Part shown: piece by piece, positions 39,517 through 48,069 of the stretch
Position numbering within the stretch: the stretch's first letter is position 1
How the letters are laid out: each line of letters opens with the position of its first letter
From: Lachnoclostridium sp. An14
Lineage (GTDB): Bacteria; Bacillota; Clostridia; Lachnospirales; Lachnospiraceae
Length of the DNA: 64,000 bases
Direction of reading: 5' to 3'
Assembly (NCBI RefSeq): GCF_002160755.1
Contig: NZ_NFLE01000001.1
Span: 286,671-350,670, forward strand
Program-made: the position numbers and the translations under genes
The notes under the pieces: generated by a model
The model's input: only the letters and a program-made list of their open reading frames with translations
Told to the model about the DNA's origin: nothing
The model's database searches: none

Positions 39517-42156
39517 CTATTTTATCTGTTCTGCCACAACTTCCGCGCATTTCTCCAAAGCCGCGTCCACTCCCGCCGGGTTCTTTCCGCCCGCCTGGGC
39601 CATTCCCGGACGGCCGCCGCCGCCTCCGCCCACCAGGCCGGCAATGGCCTTGATGAGGTTTCCTGCGTGGGCGCCCTGTTTCTGGGCTCCGTCTGTGGCT
39701 GTGGCCATCAGGTTCACCCTGCCGTCGGTCACACTGGCCAGCACGATCACGCCCTCGCCCAGCTTGTCCTTTAACTGGTCGCCTAAGCCCCGCAGGCCGT
39801 TCATATCCACGTCCGCCACCTTGGCAGCCAGCAGTTTCACGCCGTTTACTTCTTTCACCTGGTTCATCACGTCCCCTAAGGAATCGTTTGCCAGCTTGCT
39901 CTTTAACTTCTCATTCTCAGAGTGAAGGGCCTTTAACTCCTCCTGCATGGCCTGGATCTTCTTTCTCAAGTCCGCTGGAGTGGTCTTCGCCGCCTCCGCT
40001 GCCAGGTGGAGTTCCTTCTCCACTTCCTCGTAGTGTTTCATCAGACCGGTAGCCGTCAGGGCCTCGATCCTTCTCACGCCGGCGGCGATGCCGGACTCGG
40101 AGATGATCTTAAAGGAGGAAATGGCGCTGGTATTGGCCACGTGAGTTCCTCCGCACAGCTCTGTGGAGAAATCTCCCATCCGCACCACGCGGACTGTCTC
40201 TCCGTATTTCTCGCCAAACAGGGCCATGGCTCCCGTCTTTTTGGCCTCATCCAGGGTCATCAGCTCCGTCTTTACGGGAAGGGCTGCCTGGATCTCCTGA
40301 TTTACCAGCTCCTCCACCTTACGGATCTCCTCCGCGGTCATGGCGGAGAAATGGGTAAAGTCAAAGCGCAGACGGTCCTGATCCACATAGGAACCGGCCT
40401 GCTCCACGTGGTCGCCTAACACGGTGCGCAGCGCCTTCTGGAGCAGATGGGTGGCGGAGTGGTTGATGGCTGTAGCCGTTCTGCGGGCGGCGCACACCTG
40501 TAAGGTGACCGTCTCGCCCACCTGGAACATTCCCTTCACCACACGGCCCACATGGCCCACCTTGCCGCCCTGAAGGGCGATGGTGTCCTCCACCTGGAAC
40601 TCTCCCTTGTCCGTCACAATCACGCCGGTGTCGGCCTGCTGGCCGCCCATGGTGGCGTAAAACGGGGTCTCCTCCACGATCACCGTGCCGGTCTGACCGT
40701 CAGTAAGGGCCTCCACCAGCTCCGTCTCCGTGGTCAACACCGTGATTTTTGACTGGTGGCTCAGGCGGTCATAGCCCACAAACTTCGTGGTGATAGCCGG
40801 GTCGATGGACTGGTACACGGTCACGTCAGCTCCCATGTAGTTCGTCGTCTTTCTGGCGGCTCTGGCCTTCTTCTTCTGCTCGTCCATGGACGCCTTGAAA
40901 CCGTCCTCGTCCACGGAGAAATTCTTCTCCTCCAGGATCTCCTTCGTCAGATCAATGGGAAACCCGTAGGTATCGTAGAGCTTAAAGGCGTTCTCGCCGG
41001 AGAGGACGGTCTCGCCCTTCTCCTTCATCTCCGCCTCCATGCCGGCGAGGATGGCAAGACCCTGGTCGATGGTCTTGTTAAACTTCTCCTCCTCCTCGGT
41101 GAGGACTTTTAAGATCATGGCCTGTTTCTCCTCCAGCTCCGGATAGCCGTCCTTGGAGAGCTCGATCACCTCTTTTGCCAGGCCGGCCATGAAACGGCCC
41201 TCGATGCCCAGGATTCTTCCGTGGCGGGCGGCGCGGCGCAGCAGGCGGCGCAGCACGTAGCCCCGTCCCTCATTGGAGGGCATGATGCCGTCGGAAATCA
41301 TGAAGGTACAGGATTTCACGTGGTCGGCGATGATGCGCAGGGACACGTCCTTCTTCTCGTCCTTCTGGTACTCGGTGTGGGCCAGGGCGCAGACGGCGTC
41401 CAAAAGGGCCTTGTTGGTGTCCACGGTGAACAGGGAGTCCACATCCTGAACCACCACCGCCAGGCGCTCCAGTCCCATGCCGGTGTCGATATTCTTCTGT
41501 TTCAGCTCGGTGTAGTTGCCGTGTCCGTCATTCTCAAACTGAGTGAACACGTTGTTCCACACCTCAATGTAGCGGTCACAGTCGCAGCCCACGGTGCAGG
41601 TGGGCTTTCCGCAACCGTACTTCTCGCCTCTGTCGTAATAGATCTCGGAACAGGGGCCGCAGGGGCCGGCGCCGTGCTCCCAGAAGTTGTCCTCCTTGCC
41701 GAAACGGAAGATCTTCTCCTTGGGAATGCCGATCTCCTTGTTCCAGATGTCGAAGGCCTCGTCGTCGTCCAGGTATACGGACGGGTACAAACGCTCCGGA
41801 TCCAGTCCCACCACCTCTGTGAGGAACTCCCAGGACCAGTGGATGGCCTCGTCCTTAAAATAATCTCCAAAGGAAAAGTTTCCCAGCATCTCAAAAAAGG
41901 TGCCGTGGCGGGCCGTCTTTCCGATGTTTTCAATGTCTCCCGTACGGATACATTTCTGGCAGGTGGTCACGCGTTTTCTGGGCGGAATCTCCTGTCCTGT
42001 AAAATATGGCTTTAACGGAGCCATTCCCGAATTGATCAGCAATAAGCTGTTGTCATTATGCGGAACCAGGGAAAAGCTCTTTAAGGCCAGATGGCCCTTG
42101 CTCTCAAAAAACTCCAGGAACATTCTCCTCAGTTCGTTCACACCATACTTCTGCAC
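39517..42156 (-). CDS. alaS: Alanyl-tRNA synthetase
   Basis: Charges tRNA(Ala). 879 residues, full length. Class II catalytic core (GMAPLKPYFTGQEIPPRKRVTTCQKCIRTGDIENIGKT split over residues 44-80), editing domain with HSATHLLQKAL and CGGTHVANT, and C-terminal DHHA1 domain with GGGGGGRPGMAQAGG. The start is GTG at 42156, GGAGG 10 nt upstream; nearby ATGs are out of frame. A 43-residue membrane protein gene ends 22 nt before it. No T-box is present here, unlike leuS. Confidence 0.97.
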   Translation of the reverse strand: MQKYGVNELRRMFLEFFESKGHLALKSFSLVPHNDNSLLLINSGMAPLKPYFTGQEIPPRKRVTTCQKCIRTGDIENIGKTARHGTFFEMLGNFSFGDYFKDEAIHWSWEFLTEVVGLDPERLYPSVYLDDDEAFDIWNKEIGIPKEKIFRFGKEDNFWEHGAGPCGPCSEIYYDRGEKYGCGKPTCTVGCDCDRYIEVWNNVFTQFENDGHGNYTELKQKNIDTGMGLERLAVVVQDVDSLFTVDTNKALLDAVCALAHTEYQKDEKKDVSLRIIADHVKSCTFMISDGIMPSNEGRGYVLRRLLRRAARHGRILGIEGRFMAGLAKEVIELSKDGYPELEEKQAMILKVLTEEEEKFNKTIDQGLAILAGMEAEMKEKGETVLSGENAFKLYDTYGFPIDLTKEILEEKNFSVDEDGFKASMDEQKKKARAARKTTNYMGADVTVYQSIDPAITTKFVGYDRLSHQSKITVLTTETELVEALTDGQTGTVIVEETPFYATMGGQQADTGVIVTDKGEFQVEDTIALQGGKVGHVGRVVKGMFQVGETVTLQVCAARRTATAINHSATHLLQKALRTVLGDHVEQAGSYVDQDRLRFDFTHFSAMTAEEIRKVEELVNQEIQAALPVKTELMTLDEAKKTGAMALFGEKYGETVRVVRMGDFSTELCGGTHVANTSAISSFKIISESGIAAGVRRIEALTATGLMKHYEEVEKELHLAAEAAKTTPADLRKKIQAMQEELKALHSENEKLKSKLANDSLGDVMNQVKEVNGVKLLAAKVADVDMNGLRGLGDQLKDKLGEGVIVLASVTDGRVNLMATATDGAQKQGAHAGNLIKAIAGLVGGGGGGRPGMAQAGGKNPAGVDAALEKCAEVVAEQIK

Positions 42157-42178
42157 GTCTCATCATCCTCCAACTCTA

Positions 42179-42310
42179 TCACTCTTTTGCCTTTTTCGCG
42201 TCCTTTTTATCCCGAAACTTCTTGCCGCAGAGAACGCCGGCCACGCAAACCGCTAAAAATCCCACGAATAAGATTGATGACTGCAAAAACTGCTGTACAA
42301 TCGCACCCAT
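42179..42310 (-). CDS. 43-residue single-pass membrane protein upstream of alaS
   Basis: Below usual ORF size limits. It begins MGAIVQQFLQSSILFVGFLA; the hydrophobic run (about residues 11-28) is followed by CGKKFRDKKDAKKAKE, a strongly basic tail predicted to stay in the cytoplasm. SD AAGGAGG sits 7 nt before the ATG and is among the best in the window, which is the main reason to call it. Same operon as alaS (22-nt gap). Function unknown. Confidence 0.75.
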   Translation of the reverse strand: MGAIVQQFLQSSILFVGFLAVCVAGVLCGKKFRDKKDAKKAKE

Positions 42311-42498
42311 ATGTTAGTCCTCCTTGCCCCAAAATACCTCAATATCTTCCTTATCCTACCATAGGAACTCCCATTTATCAAGCCCTTTGCCGGGAGTGAT
42401 GGGGAAATTTGTACTGGAAAACGCATTTTCTATGCGCGAAACTGACTCTTGCCAAAGGCTTTCCTGCCATGGGAATCCACGCTTTCCCAAACTAAAAT

Positions 42499-42541
42499 AC
42501 AGGCACCGGCGAAAAGCTCTGCCCTCTCCGCCGGCGCCTGT
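42499..42541 (-). terminator. Intrinsic terminator of the LprI-like gene
   Basis: ACAGGC-a-CCGGCG (42499-42511) pairs with CGCCGG-c-GCCTGT (42529-42541); the minus strand continues ATTTTAG. The remaining 42311-42498 holds nothing recognisable beyond a possible degenerate repeat core near 42413-42434. Confidence 0.75.
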
Positions 42542-42562
42542 TTTATCCTCTTTTCTTCCATT

Positions 42563-43486
42563 TTACCAGAGATATTCCCCGTACGTCTCCACAAGGTAAT
42601 ACGCCCGGTCCCTGGTGGAGGCCGCCAAGGACGCGGAATACTCCACGCTCTCCAAAGTGCCTCCCGCGTACTTTCCCGCGTCCTCTGACGCCTTCGCGTC
42701 CCTGGATACGATCCAGGCCCTCTCATCCTTGACCAGAGCCTCCAGCTCCCCTTCCGGGATGTGGGATTTGATGACGCTGTAAATGCTGTTTAACTCGCTG
42801 TCCCACAGCTTTCTCTCGTTCTCCGCCATGGCCCACATATCGTAGGTGGTCGTCCCGTCGTTTCTGGAACGCTGGTCGGCGATCTGGCTGTCGATCTCCT
42901 CCAGCCGGGTGCGGTAATCCTCCGCCGTCTTTTTCTTTTCCGGGACAGCCGTCCCTCCGGCGCTCTCCTCCAGGGCCAGTCCGGGACCGGCTCCCTCGTC
43001 CGCCGCTATGGACGCCTGCTCAGCCTGCTCCGCCGCGGACCTGCCGGAATGGACCGCCACGCCTCCAGGCGCCACGCCTGCCGTAGTCTCCTCCAGGGCT
43101 GATGCCAGAGCCGGGGCGTCACCTGCGGGGGCCGCCGCCGTCTCTCCGGCCACGGACTCTCCCGCGAAGTCTGCCGCCTCTGCGGCCTCCATCTCTACTT
43201 CTGTCTCCACGCTCCCGGCCGCTTTCTGGATCTCTGCCGCTGCCAAAACGTCCTCCATCTCCGGGGCTTTATCCTCTGGCTGTCCCCCGTCCGCCGCCTG
43301 GGCCGTCTCCGCGCCGGAACGGCCATACCGCAGCCGCCCAGGACTGCCATCGCTGTAGGTAAGCTCCTGGCTCTGGGCCATGCTCTCCGCCTGCCGCTCC
43401 ACCAAGCGGGTGGTGTAGCTGGTGATCAGGATGCCGCAGACCAGGATCCCCAGAATCACTGCCGCTATGCCTTTATTTCTGCTCAT
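42563..43486 (-). CDS. Membrane-anchored protein with LprI-type (DUF1311) domain
   Basis: 307 residues. N-terminal signal anchor (GIAAVILGILVCGILITSY), a long Ala/Glu-rich low-complexity linker (about 45-185), then a lysozyme-inhibitor LprI-like domain (about 190-300): AEDYRTRLEEIDSQIADQRSR, NERKLWDSELNSIYSVIKSH, LVKDERAWIVSRDAKASE. In mycobacteria LprI inhibits lysozyme; that role is only a hint here. The domain's usual cysteines are absent. SD AAGGAATG. Confidence 0.78.
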   Translation of the reverse strand: MSRNKGIAAVILGILVCGILITSYTTRLVERQAESMAQSQELTYSDGSPGRLRYGRSGAETAQAADGGQPEDKAPEMEDVLAAAEIQKAAGSVETEVEMEAAEAADFAGESVAGETAAAPAGDAPALASALEETTAGVAPGGVAVHSGRSAAEQAEQASIAADEGAGPGLALEESAGGTAVPEKKKTAEDYRTRLEEIDSQIADQRSRNDGTTTYDMWAMAENERKLWDSELNSIYSVIKSHIPEGELEALVKDERAWIVSRDAKASEDAGKYAGGTLESVEYSASLAASTRDRAYYLVETYGEYLW

Positions 43487-43603
43487 GCTCGCATTCCTTC
43501 ATTCTATGATAGCCTTACCATACCACAAACGGGAAAGAAAGGAAATAGCAAAATGAAAGCTGTAATATTTCGTAAGAGATATGTAAGCTTTCCTTGCGAA
43601 ACC

Positions 43604-44062
43604 TCACAGCCGCAGGCCTTTCACGTCCTTGATCCGGGAAAGGATGATGCTGCACTCCGCCGACACTACCCCCTCTAAGGGATCCACCACATCCCGGATA
43701 AAGCCCTCCATCTCCTCCTCGCCGGAGGCTACTGCGTGGACGTGGATGCGGCTCTTTCCCGTCACCCGGTAGATCTGAGTCACCATGGGGCACTCCGCCA
43801 GGGCCGATGTCACCGCGGAGAGGGCCGCCGGCTCCGTCTCGATGTCAAAATAGCAGGAAAATGATCCTCCCAATTTCTGAGGATTCACAATGGTGGTGTA
43901 CCCTTCTATGACCCCCTTCTCCTCCAGGGCCTGAATGCGGCTTTTCACCGCCACCCGGGAAATCCCCACCTGTTCCCCGATGTCTGAGTAGGACATCCGG
44001 GCATTTTGGATCAGCAGCTCCACAATTTTCTGATCCAGACTGTCCAAGCCGTTTAAAAACAT
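43604..44062 (-). CDS. Lrp/AsnC family transcriptional regulator
   Basis: 152 residues: N-terminal winged helix (LDSLDQKIVELLIQNARMSYSDIGEQVGISRVAVKSRIQALEEKGVI) and C-terminal RAM effector domain (IYRVTGKSRIHVHAVASGEEEMEGFI). Responds to amino acids in known members. Divergent from a MATE exporter gene, with 278 bp between holding two 22-nt direct repeats and an inverted repeat, so control of the exporter or of itself is possible. Confidence 0.93.
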   Translation of the reverse strand: MFLNGLDSLDQKIVELLIQNARMSYSDIGEQVGISRVAVKSRIQALEEKGVIEGYTTIVNPQKLGGSFSCYFDIETEPAALSAVTSALAECPMVTQIYRVTGKSRIHVHAVASGEEEMEGFIRDVVDPLEGVVSAECSIILSRIKDVKGLRL

Positions 44063-44110
44063 TTCCGTTCCTCTCTTTCCTCTCTGTACTGCCCCTCATG
44101 ATGCCTTGTG

Positions 44111-44179
44111 CACTAAATTCGTGAAAGACCTCATTAAAATGCACAGGCATATGTTCTCACTAGGCTCGTGAAAAACCTC
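44111..44179 (-). repeat. Two 22-nt direct repeats upstream of the Lrp gene
   Basis: 44111-44132 and 44158-44179 match at 18 of 22 positions (minus strand GAGGTYTTTCACGARYYTAGTG), 47 bp apart start to start, about 4.5 helical turns. They may be binding sites, or remnants of a dispersed element. Confidence 0.65.
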
Positions 44180-44239
44180 GCCAAGTGTTCACATGATACC
44201 TGATTTTCCAGAGGAAGTCAACAAAACGCAGATATTTCA

Positions 44240-44318
44240 TTGACATTAGTTTGTATTCGACGTATGATAATTGCAAAACGGAATACAAAACTTTCTTTTT
44301 GTATTTTATTTTGTATTC
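44240..44318 (+). promoter_or_regulatory. MATE-gene promoter with TTTGTATTC inverted repeats
   Basis: TTGACA (44240-44245), 17 nt, TATGAT (44263-44268). TTTGTATTC at 44250-44258 (in the spacer) and again at 44310-44318; its complement GAATACAAA at 44281-44289. The first pair makes a 9-bp inverted repeat flanking the -10 and start. It looks like a repressor operator. Confidence 0.72.
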
Positions 44319-44340
44319 TATGAACACGGAGGCAGCCATC

Positions 44341-45681
44341 ATGAACCAAGATCTCACCAAGGGCCCCATTGTGAGGACCCTGCTTTTCTTCGCCCTTCCC
44401 ATGATACTGGGAAACCTGCTCCAGCAGCTCTACAACGTGGCCGACACCCTCATTGTGGGGCGGTTTCTGGGAGCGGACGCCCTGGCGGCGGTGGGCTCCG
44501 CCTACACGCTGATGACCTTTCTCACCTCCATCTTTCTCGGCCTCTGCATGGGCAGCGGGGCCGTGTTTTCCATCCGCTACGGAGCCGGGGACACGGAACG
44601 GCTGAAATCCAGCATTTTCGTCTCCTTTGTCCTCATTGCCGGGCTGACGGCGGTGTTAAACGGGGCGGTATTTCTGCTCATCGACCCCATCCTGGCCTTT
44701 CTGCAGGTGCCGGAAACGGTCTACGGGCTGATGCGGGACTATCTGTGGGTGATTTTCACGGGGATCTGCGCCACCTTCCTCTATAACTATTTCGCGTCCC
44801 TGCTGCGGGCCCTGGGAAATTCCGTGGCGCCTCTGCTGTTTCTGGCGGTATCCGCCCTGTTAAACATCGGCCTGGACCTGGCCTTTGTGCTGGTGTTCCG
44901 CTGGGGCGTAAAGGGGGCCGCGGCGGCCACCGTCATCGCCCAGTACGTGTCCGGCTTAGGTCTCTGCGCCTATACCCTGGCGCGGTTTCCCCACCTGCGG
45001 CCGGAGCGGCGCCACTGCCGGATTTCCAGGGAGGTGCTGGGGGAAATCTCCCAGTTTTCCGTCCTCACCTGCATCCAGCAGTCGGTGATGAATTTCGGCA
45101 TCCTCATGGTCCAGGGGCTGGTGAACAGTTTCGGCACCGCCGTGATGGCCGCCTTTGCCGCCGCTGTAAAGGTGGACTCCTTCGCCTATATGCCGGTTCA
45201 GGACTTTGGAAACGCCTTTTCCACCTTCATAGCCCAGAACTACGGGGCGGGAAAGAAGGATCGGATCCGCCGGGGCATCCGGACGGCGGGGGCTGCCGCC
45301 ATCGGGTTCAGCCTGGCGGTATCCGCCCTGGTATTTGTCTTCGCCCAGCCTCTCATGACGATCTTTGTGAAGGCGGAGGAGGCGGAAATCATCTCCATCG
45401 GCGTGGGTTACCTGCGGGTGGAGGGGGCCTTTTACTGCGGCATCGGCTGCCTGTTCCTCCTCTACGGATTCTACCGGGCGGTGCGCAAACCGGGGATGTC
45501 CGTGGTGCTCACGGTAATCTCCCTGGGGACCCGGGTGGCCCTGGCCTACCTTCTCTCTGCCATTCCCGCCTTTGGAGTGTACGGGATCTGGTGGTCTGTG
45601 CCCATCGGCTGGTTTTTGGCGGACGCAGTGGGGATTCTCTATTACTGGCTGCGGAGAGATCAGCTGGAACAGGCCTTATAA
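44341..45681 (+). CDS. MATE family multidrug/drug-sodium antiporter
   Basis: 446 residues, 12 membrane helices. Family signatures: FALPMILGNLLQQLYNVADTLIVGRFLG near the start and the matching second-half segment MNFGILMVQGLVNSFGT...FGNAFSTFIAQNYGAG. Exports cationic compounds using Na+ or H+. Start at 44341 has GGAGG 8 nt upstream; two upstream in-frame ATGs lie before the SD. Under a promoter with probable operator, divergent from an Lrp-type regulator. Confidence 0.93.
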   Translation: MNQDLTKGPIVRTLLFFALPMILGNLLQQLYNVADTLIVGRFLGADALAAVGSAYTLMTFLTSIFLGLCMGSGAVFSIRYGAGDTERLKSSIFVSFVLIAGLTAVLNGAVFLLIDPILAFLQVPETVYGLMRDYLWVIFTGICATFLYNYFASLLRALGNSVAPLLFLAVSALLNIGLDLAFVLVFRWGVKGAAAATVIAQYVSGLGLCAYTLARFPHLRPERRHCRISREVLGEISQFSVLTCIQQSVMNFGILMVQGLVNSFGTAVMAAFAAAVKVDSFAYMPVQDFGNAFSTFIAQNYGAGKKDRIRRGIRTAGAAAIGFSLAVSALVFVFAQPLMTIFVKAEEAEIISIGVGYLRVEGAFYCGIGCLFLLYGFYRAVRKPGMSVVLTVISLGTRVALAYLLSAIPAFGVYGIWWSVPIGWFLADAVGILYYWLRRDQLEQAL

Positions 45682-45688
45682 ACGCACA

Positions 45689-45719
45689 GAAAGGGCAGGA
45701 GCTGTTCTCCTACCCTTCT
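45689..45719. terminator. Hairpin across the MATE/RNase HI convergent junction
   Basis: AAGGG-c-AGGAG (about 45691-45701) pairs with CTCCT-a-CCCTT (about 45707-45717). It overlaps the rnhA stop codon and lies 8 nt after the MATE stop; probable bidirectional terminator without a strong T-run. Confidence 0.6.
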
Positions 45720-46192
45720 AACCCTTCGTCTGTCATCAAATCGTCTCCGTCCGCCGCCGTAGTGGCTAACTGGTCGCAGCGCTCGTTTTCCGGGTGGCCG
45801 GCGTGGCCCTTTACCCAGATAAAGGTGACCTGATGGGGGGCCTTGGCCTTTAAAAGCCGCTCCCACAGGTCGATGTTTTTCACCGGGCCGCTCTTTCCAC
45901 GTTTCCAGCCGTTCTTCACCCAGTTGTCGATCCAGTGCTGGTTGAAGGCGTCTGTCAGATACTTGGAATCGGAGTAGAGCTCCACCCGGCAGGGGCGGTT
46001 TAAGGCCTCCAGCCCCACAATGGCCGCCAAAAGCTCCATGCGGTTGTTGGTGGTGCGCACGAACCCGCCGGAGAGCTCCTTTTTATGCAGCACGCCCTTG
46101 GAATCCGTAAAATGCAGAATGGTGCCGTAGCCGCCGGGGCCGTCGGGATTTCCCCGGGCCGCCCCGTCGGTGTAAATCTGTACGTTTGTCAT
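45710..46192 (-). CDS. rnhA: Ribonuclease HI
   Basis: Cleaves RNA in RNA-DNA hybrids. 160 residues. The catalytic residues are all present: Asp in [10 protein letters not shown] (residues 7-16), Glu in NNRMELLAA, Asp in LYSDSKYL, and Asp in [11 protein letters not shown]; the basic handle [12 protein letters not shown] is also seen. Start at 46192 (MTNVQIY); SD AGGAG is rather far (12 nt). Its start lies 29 nt after the beta-CASP gene stop on the same strand. Confidence 0.95.
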   Translation of the reverse strand: MTNVQIYTDGAARGNPDGPGGYGTILHFTDSKGVLHKKELSGGFVRTTNNRMELLAAIVGLEALNRPCRVELYSDSKYLTDAFNQHWIDNWVKNGWKRGKSGPVKNIDLWERLLKAKAPHQVTFIWVKGHAGHPENERCDQLATTAADGDDLMTDEGLEG

Positions 46193-46221
46193 AGTCGGTT
46201 CTGTCTCCTGTCTGTCTGTTC

Positions 46222-47829
46222 CTACCGGTCCCATTTATCACAGAGGGACTGGATCTGATCGGCAAATTTTGCCAGGTCTTTGTTGGCCCCGCCCTCGTTG
46301 TGGCGGATGACGGTGAGAAGCCGTTCTCCGGCGGCCAGCAGCCTGCCGTAAACGCCCTCTGATTTTTTCGCCGTCGGTTTCTTCTCCTTCTCGATGAGTA
46401 CGCCCTCGGTCACCTTGATCCACGTCCCCTCCGCCAGGTCAAACTCGGAGCCGGAGAAGGGGGCCTCGGCGTTAAAGTGGTAATTCTGCCTCAGGTTGTC
46501 CGCGAAGATGTCGCAGACCTTGTCGTCCCCGTGAACCAGAAATACCTTCTGAGGTTTCCGCTTAAAGGCGCACACCCACTCGATTAATCCGTCTAAGTCG
46601 GCGTGGCCGCTGATGCCCTCGATCTGTTCAATGTGGGCCTTTACTTCGATCTCCTCGCCAAAAAGCCGGACGGTGTGGTCCCCGTCGATTAAGTTCCGTC
46701 CCAGGGTTCCCACCGCCTGATAGCCGGCAAAGACCACGGTGCACTCCGGCCGCCACAGGTTGTGCTTTAAGTGGTGGCGGATCCGGCCGGCGTCACACAT
46801 TCCAGCGGCGGAAATGATCACCTTGGGCACCTCGTCAAAATTGATGTTTTTCGACTCGTCGCTGGTGATGGAAAGTTTCAGCCCCTTAAAGGAAATGGGG
46901 TTGATGCCCTGCCTGACCAGGGCCTCCGTCTCCTCGTCGTAGCAGTCCAGCAGGTTTTTCGTAAACACGCTGGTGGCCTCCACCGCCAGAGGGCTGTCCA
47001 CGTACACGGGGAAATCGCCGTGGCCTGTAACCATGTTATGCTGCTTGATGTGGCGGATGAAGTACAGAAGCTCCTGGGTGCGGCCCACGGCAAAGGCGGG
47101 GATCACCACGTTTCCGCCCCGGTCTAAGGTCTCCTGGATGATCTTTGCCAGCTCCGCCTCGTGGTCGTGGTCCTTGTTCCGGTGGAGACGGTCGCCGTAG
47201 GTGCACTCCATCACCACGTAATCCGCGCTCTCTAAGTAGTGGGGATCCCGGATAATGGGCTTGTTCTTATTTCCAATGTCGCCGGAAAATACGATTTTCC
47301 GTTTTATGTCCCCCTCTGTCAGCCATACCTCGATGGAGGCGGAGCCAAGCAGATGGCCCACGTCCGTAAATTTCACGGTGACGTGGTCGCTTAACTCCGC
47401 CGTGGCCCCGTAGGGAAGGGGCAGGAAGTAGCGGAGTACCTGGTCGGCGTCGTTTACGGTGTAGAGCGGCTCGACTTCGGTTTTTCCGGCCCGGCGGGCC
47501 TTGCGGTTTTTCCACTCCGCCTCCATCTCCTGGATGTGGGCGCTGTCACGAAGCATGATGTTGCACAAATCTGCCGTGGCCACGGTGGTGACCACCTTTC
47601 CCCGGAATCCTCTGGCGTAAATGTAGGGCAGCATTCCGGCGTGGTCGATGTGGGCGTGGGTCAGCAGCACAAAGTCCAGGTCGGAATAGGGCACCGGGAG
47701 CTCGGCGTTCTCATACACGTTCACCCCCTGCTCCATGCCGCAGTCCACTAAAAATTTCGTCGTCCCCGCTTCCACGTAGTGGCAGCTCCCTGTCACTTCA
47801 TGGTCCGCGCCTATGAATGTAAGTTTCAT
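46222..47829 (-). CDS. Metallo-beta-lactamase fold beta-CASP RNA exonuclease/endonuclease
   Basis: 535 residues. Metal site THAHIDH (57-63, HxHxDH), then [14 protein letters not shown] and a beta-CASP domain with [23 protein letters not shown], and [19 protein letters not shown]. The last domain has [12 protein letters not shown] and FLVHGDDK. Resembles the Ysh1/CPSF-like bacterial group that processes RNA. Start at 47829 has AGGAGGG upstream; an in-frame extension to 47898 is unsupported. Upstream is a TATAAT box near 47948-47953 on the minus strand. Confidence 0.9.
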   Translation of the reverse strand: MKLTFIGADHEVTGSCHYVEAGTTKFLVDCGMEQGVNVYENAELPVPYSDLDFVLLTHAHIDHAGMLPYIYARGFRGKVVTTVATADLCNIMLRDSAHIQEMEAEWKNRKARRAGKTEVEPLYTVNDADQVLRYFLPLPYGATAELSDHVTVKFTDVGHLLGSASIEVWLTEGDIKRKIVFSGDIGNKNKPIIRDPHYLESADYVVMECTYGDRLHRNKDHDHEAELAKIIQETLDRGGNVVIPAFAVGRTQELLYFIRHIKQHNMVTGHGDFPVYVDSPLAVEATSVFTKNLLDCYDEETEALVRQGINPISFKGLKLSITSDESKNINFDEVPKVIISAAGMCDAGRIRHHLKHNLWRPECTVVFAGYQAVGTLGRNLIDGDHTVRLFGEEIEVKAHIEQIEGISGHADLDGLIEWVCAFKRKPQKVFLVHGDDKVCDIFADNLRQNYHFNAEAPFSGSEFDLAEGTWIKVTEGVLIEKEKKPTAKKSEGVYGRLLAAGERLLTVIRHNEGGANKDLAKFADQIQSLCDKWDR

Positions 47830-48027
47830 GGAATCCCTCCTGTCCGTTTTCCATCGGTCTGTCTCCCCTTGCGGAGATCCTTTGGTTTCCTCGGCCACAG
47901 GGAACGCCCGTGGCCATGATGTTTCGTTTTTCTTTTATTATATCATACATTATACCATGATTCCCCGATGATTGGAAACGGGATTTCAAGTTTTCACCGG
48001 CCGGCGGACAGACCGGGAACATATATC

Positions 48028-48062
48028 GGGAGGAGCTGCCCGCCGGCAAAACAGCCCCTCCC
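48028..48062 (-). terminator. Hairpin after spoIVA
   Basis: GGGAGG-a-GCTG (48028-48038) pairs with CAGC-c-CCTCCC (48052-48062). It begins 8 nt past the spoIVA stop; no T-run follows, so termination is uncertain. Confidence 0.5.
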
Positions 48063-48069
48063 ATCCCAT

